DNA of 9,340 nt from an uncultured Lachnospiraceae bacterium (GTDB lineage Bacteria; Bacillota_A; Clostridia; Lachnospirales; Lachnospiraceae), in the NCBI GenBank assembly GCA_947175285.1, contig CAMWMM010000165.1:1-9340 (forward strand), given 5' to 3'. A program made the translations under genes and the position numbers. Of this stretch, positions 6,113 to 9,340 are shown piece by piece; the first letter of the stretch is position 1; every line of letters starts with the position of its first letter. The notes under the pieces were generated by a model, which was not told the origin of the DNA, searched no databases, and saw only the letters and a list, made by a program, of their open reading frames with translations.

Positions 6113-8371
6113 ATGGCGGAGACAATAAAGGGATATATTGAGCATATTATATATCGAAATACGGACAATGGATATACGGTCTTGAATCTGGTTTCTGAAG
6201 AAAAAGAAATTACCTGCGTCGGCATGTTCAGAACAATAGACCAGGGAGAAACGATAGAGGCGGAGGGTAATTATACTGCTCATCCTGTTTATGGAGAGCA
6301 GTTTAAGATAGAGCGCTATCAGGTGAGTGCACCGGAAGATGCGCTGAGTATGGAACGTTATCTTGGCTCCGGAGCCATCAAAGGCGTAGGGGAAGCTCTG
6401 GCAGCAAGAATCGTGAAAAAATTCGGGGACAATACATTCCGCATCATTGAGGAAGAGCCGGAACGCCTTGCGGAAGTAAAAGGAATCAGTGAACGGAAAG
6501 CAAAGGAGATTGCCTTACAGGTTTATGAAAAAAAAGATGCCAGAGACGCAATGATTTTTTTGCAAAAGTATGGTATTTCCAATGTATTGGCAATTCGTAT
6601 TTATGAAACATATGGAATGAATCTGTATGGTGTCATGAGAGAAAATCCATATAGGCTGGCAGAGGACATTGACGGCATCGGGTTTCGGATTGCAGACGGT
6701 ATTGCTTCGAGGATAGGATTTCATACGGATTCCGACTATCGGATTCGAAGCGGTTTGTTATATACTTTGCAGCAGGCGGGTGCAGAAGGAAATTGCTATC
6801 TGCCGGAGAGCATTTTACTGCAAAAAGCAGGAGAACTGTTGGAGTTGGAACCGTCTCTTATGGAGCCGCAGCTTCAGAATATGGCAATAGATAAAAAAAT
6901 CATTATTAAGATGCCCGGTGCAGGGGAAACCGAACGGAAAGTTTACGCGGCAGTTTATTATTTTGCAGAGTTAAACTGCGCTAAAATGCTGCATGATTTG
7001 AATATTTCCATACAGGATGAAGATTATCTGCCGGCACAGGAGCGTAAGATTTTAGATAAAATAGAGACTCTGGAAAAAGAACTGCAAATAGAATTGGATG
7101 ATTTGCAAAAGAAAGCAGTAACAGAAAGTATTAAAAATGGCATTCTGATATTATCCGGCGGACCGGGGACAGGAAAAACAACGACAATTAATACGATTAT
7201 CCGTTATTTTCTTTCGGAGGAAATGGATATTTTTCTGGCGGCGCCTACAGGACGTGCAGCGAAGCGGATGACAGAAACAACAGGATATGAAGCAAGAACA
7301 ATTCATCGTTTATTGGAACTTTCCAGTGCGGTTTCATCGGAGACAAAAACGGCACGGTTTGAGCGAAATGAAGAAAATCCATTAGAGGCGGATGTCATTA
7401 TTATTGATGAAATGTCAATGGTAGATATTTTTCTGTTCCAGTCGCTTTTAAAAGCGGTGTCAGTGGGAACGCGCCTGATTATGGTAGGGGATGTCAACCA
7501 GCTTCCCTCTGTCGGACCCGGACAGGTTCTACAGGATTTGCTAAAAAGCGAATGTTTTCCTGTAGTTGTATTGGAAAAAATTTTCCGGCAGGCAAAAGAG
7601 AGCGACATTGTTTTAAATGCCCACAGGATACATGCCGGGCAGGATATTGTATTGGATAATAAAAGCAGGGACTTTTTCTTTTTGGAAAGAAATAATGCAG
7701 ATGTTATCTATAAGCATATGATACAGTTGATTCTGGAAAAGCTGCCGCCGTATGTTAATGCACAGCCTTATGATATTCAGGTATTGACGCCGATGCGTAA
7801 AGGCAGGCTCGGTGTGGAGACTCTCAATGGCATTCTGCAAAAATACCTGAATCCGCCGTCAGAAGAGAAAAAAGAATATACAAACGGCGACATCCTGTTT
7901 CGGGAAAAAGATAAAGTCATGCAGATTAAAAATAATTATCAGTTGGAATGGGAAGTCGTAAGCCGTTACGGCATACCGATTGACAAAGGGCTGGGTGTTT
8001 TTAATGGTGATATCGGCATCATTACGGAAATTAACGAATATTCACGCAGTATGGTGATAGAGTTCGATGAACATAGAAGAGTTACCTATTCTTTTGAGCA
8101 ATTGGACGAAATAGAGCTTGCTTATGCGGTCACGATACATAAATCGCAGGGAAGCGAGTACCCTGCAGTGATTATGCCGCTCTTGTCCGGACCGCGGATG
8201 CTCTTTAACAGAAACCTGCTCTATACGGGTGTTACAAGAGCAAGAAGTTGTGTAACGATTTTGGGGAGCAGTACGACCGTACAGGAGATGGTTGACAACA
8301 ATTATCAAAACCGGCGTTATACCGGTCTGTCGGAAAGAGTGAAAGAATTATTCGGAGCAATTGAATTCTAA
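6113..8371 (+). CDS. recD2: RecD2 (YrrC-type) SF1B DNA helicase
   Basis: RecD2 is a 5'-3' DNA helicase not associated with RecBC, used in recombination, repair and replication-fork maintenance in Firmicutes and Deinococcus. The 752 residues fit the family (about 715-800). The N-terminal beta domain (GYIEHIIYRNTDNGYTV, 7-23) is followed by helix-hairpin-helix repeats (GSGAIKGVGEALAARI; VKGISERKAKEI), then Walker A GGPGTGKTT (349-357), Walker B IIIDEMSMVD (429-438), an MVGDVNQLPSVGPGQ motif, the SH3-like insert, HKSQGSEY (676-683) and the arginine-bearing YTGVTRAR (704-711). The ATG at 6113 is the only usable start, since an in-frame stop lies at 6074-6076; its Shine-Dalgarno is poor (CAGGA immediately upstream). 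comFC follows after 12 bases, so the two form an operon. No convincing promoter is visible in the 75-base gap before it. Confidence 0.95.
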   Translation: MAETIKGYIEHIIYRNTDNGYTVLNLVSEEKEITCVGMFRTIDQGETIEAEGNYTAHPVYGEQFKIERYQVSAPEDALSMERYLGSGAIKGVGEALAARIVKKFGDNTFRIIEEEPERLAEVKGISERKAKEIALQVYEKKDARDAMIFLQKYGISNVLAIRIYETYGMNLYGVMRENPYRLAEDIDGIGFRIADGIASRIGFHTDSDYRIRSGLLYTLQQAGAEGNCYLPESILLQKAGELLELEPSLMEPQLQNMAIDKKIIIKMPGAGETERKVYAAVYYFAELNCAKMLHDLNISIQDEDYLPAQERKILDKIETLEKELQIELDDLQKKAVTESIKNGILILSGGPGTGKTTTINTIIRYFLSEEMDIFLAAPTGRAAKRMTETTGYEARTIHRLLELSSAVSSETKTARFERNEENPLEADVIIIDEMSMVDIFLFQSLLKAVSVGTRLIMVGDVNQLPSVGPGQVLQDLLKSECFPVVVLEKIFRQAKESDIVLNAHRIHAGQDIVLDNKSRDFFFLERNNADVIYKHMIQLILEKLPPYVNAQPYDIQVLTPMRKGRLGVETLNGILQKYLNPPSEEKKEYTNGDILFREKDKVMQIKNNYQLEWEVVSRYGIPIDKGLGVFNGDIGIITEINEYSRSMVIEFDEHRRVTYSFEQLDEIELAYAVTIHKSQGSEYPAVIMPLLSGPRMLFNRNLLYTGVTRARSCVTILGSSTTVQEMVDNNYQNRRYTGLSERVKELFGAIEF

Positions 8372-8383
8372 TAGGAGTATTAA

Positions 8384-9109
8384 ATGAAAAATCCGTTCAA
8401 GTTTTTCTATGGGATGCTTCTGGATTTGGTCTATCCAAGAAGATGTCCTGTCTGTGATAAGGCGGTAAAGCCGTTCGGCAGCCTTATCTGTGAGGAATGT
8501 TCGAGAAAAATTAAATATGTGAAAGCACCGTATTGTCAGAAATGCGGAAAAGAATTGAGAGATAAAAGAGCGCTTTTTTGTCATGACTGCGCACATAAAG
8601 AGCATAAATATGAGAGAGGAATGGCGCTTTTTTCCTACCCGAGTGTAGCAGATTCCATATACCGTTTTAAGTATCAGGGAAGACAGGAATATGCGGCATA
8701 TTATGCACAGAGGATGGCATGTGTTTTAGGAGAAAAGATTTTATCTTTACATCCGGATGCTTTAGTGCCGGTTCCGATTCATTCCTCTAAAAAATATGTG
8801 AGAGGATATAATCAGGCAGAGGTGCTTGCAAAAGAACTTGGCCGGATTTTAAATATTCCGGTAGAGACAAAACTAATCAAAAGAGTACGAAAAACCGTGC
8901 CCATGAAAGAATTACCTGTCGGAGAAAGACAAAATAATTTGAAAAAGGCTTTTAAAATCTGTCATAATGATGTAAAATTAATTACGATTGTAATTATTGA
9001 TGATATTTATACGACAGGAAGTACAATCGATGCTATGGCGTACGAGCTGCGTCAGGCAGGTATTAAGCATATTTATTTTGCAGCATTGGCTATAGGAAAT
9101 GGAATATGA
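8384..9109 (+). CDS. comFC: ComFC-family protein (zinc finger plus phosphoribosyltransferase fold)
   Basis: ComFC proteins act in the cytoplasm in DNA uptake by natural transformation, where they are thought to handle incoming single-stranded DNA with ComFA; a wider role is possible in species not known to be competent. The 241 residues match the family. Eight cysteines form four CxxC pairs (21/24, 36/39, 51/54, 66/69), a double zinc-binding N-terminus. Then come VPVPIHSSKKYVRGYNQAE (family signature) and the PRPP-binding loop IIDDIYTTGST (204-214), which carries the two acidic residues and TTGS expected of an active type I phosphoribosyltransferase site. AGGAG at 8373-8377 supports the ATG. 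It lies 12 bases after recD2 and 14 before yvyF. The comFC-yvyF order is the same as in B. subtilis; comFA is not seen. Confidence 0.92.
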   Translation: MKNPFKFFYGMLLDLVYPRRCPVCDKAVKPFGSLICEECSRKIKYVKAPYCQKCGKELRDKRALFCHDCAHKEHKYERGMALFSYPSVADSIYRFKYQGRQEYAAYYAQRMACVLGEKILSLHPDALVPVPIHSSKKYVRGYNQAEVLAKELGRILNIPVETKLIKRVRKTVPMKELPVGERQNNLKKAFKICHNDVKLITIVIIDDIYTTGSTIDAMAYELRQAGIKHIYFAALAIGNGI

Positions 9110-9123
9110 TTGGAGGAAATGCT

Positions 9124-9340
9124 ATGAATGTACGAAATTGTAAGAAATGTGGTAAGATTTTTAACTATGTGTCAGGACCGCCGATTTGTATGCAGTGCAG
9201 AGAGAAACTGGAGGAAAAGTTTCAGGAAGTAAAGAAATATATTCAGGATAACCGCCATGCATCCATTCCGCAGGTAGCAGAAGCATGCGATGTTTCTACG
9301 AATCAAATTCACCAGTGGCTGCGTGAAGAACGTCTGGAGC
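9124..9340 (+). CDS. yvyF: YvyF-like flagellar operon protein (3' end cut off by window edge)
   Basis: Seventy-two residues are visible before the edge. The N-terminus is a zinc ribbon with CxxC pairs at 6/9 and 22/25 (NCKKCGKIF; ICMQC). A charged helix follows (residues about 26-42), then a helix-turn-helix-like part, IPQVAEACDVSTNQIHQWLREE. This matches the Firmicute flagellar-operon family typified by B. subtilis YvyF, which lies between comFC and flgM and whose role in flagellar gene control is poorly known. GGAGG at 9112-9116 supports the ATG at 9124. The 14-base gap after comFC indicates co-transcription. The family is short (about 140 residues in B. subtilis), so roughly half is present. 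The gene was identified by its motif order and its position; I cannot see whether flgM follows. Confidence 0.88.
   Translation, partial: MNVRNCKKCGKIFNYVSGPPICMQCREKLEEKFQEVKKYIQDNRHASIPQVAEACDVSTNQIHQWLREERLE

Noticed and set aside
1..9340. Mobile elements, CRISPR repeats, tRNA or rRNA genes.
   Set aside because: No transposase, direct-repeat array, cloverleaf or rRNA signature was seen on reading; base use looks uniform across the genes.

Overview
The window is chromosomal housekeeping and motility DNA from a motile, low-to-mid-GC Firmicute. It is most likely a Clostridia member of the Lachnospiraceae type. This rests on strong AAGGAGG-type ribosome binding sites, tightly packed genes all on the + strand, protein sequence character (Mbl, FlgG, YvyF and ComFC close to Bacillus/Clostridium forms), and gene order resembling two separate B. 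subtilis neighbourhoods. The family-level assignment is inference; no rRNA or other marker is present.

Layout. Positions 1-2675 carry all but the first ~50 residues of uvrA (nucleotide excision repair). The 274-base gap after it is the richest non-coding stretch. It holds an exact sigma-D (flagellar sigma factor) -10 element with a fair -35, then an intrinsic terminator, then a good sigma-A promoter. Next comes a cluster of four genes: mbl (actin-like cell-shape protein), two rod/hook-family proteins (flgF and flgG, called flhO and flhP in Bacillus), and a single-domain FlgJ-type rod-binding protein. Two adjacent hairpins separate flgG from flgJ, and a terminator-like hairpin follows flgJ. 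A second set begins at 6113: recD2 (SF1B DNA helicase), comFC (zinc-finger/phosphoribosyltransferase competence-family protein) and the start of yvyF (flagellar-operon zinc-ribbon protein), which runs off the right edge.

How the genes fit together. The mbl-flhO-flhP order matches B. subtilis, where spoIIID precedes mbl; here uvrA does. comFC-yvyF also matches B. subtilis, where yvyF leads into flgM and the hook-filament genes, so the right edge probably enters a flagellar regulatory operon. The rod proteins FlgF and FlgG and the rod-binding FlgJ build the axial rod through the peptidoglycan that Mbl-guided synthesis shapes. The sigma-D-like promoter would tie this set to the motile state, while the sigma-A promoter would supply basal Mbl.

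Most of the window is ordinary and well conserved; I did not find an obviously new system. The best leads are regulatory: the sigma-D-like promoter that fires straight into a terminator, the twin hairpins inside the flagellar cluster, and recD2 sitting where Bacillus has the helicase gene comFA.
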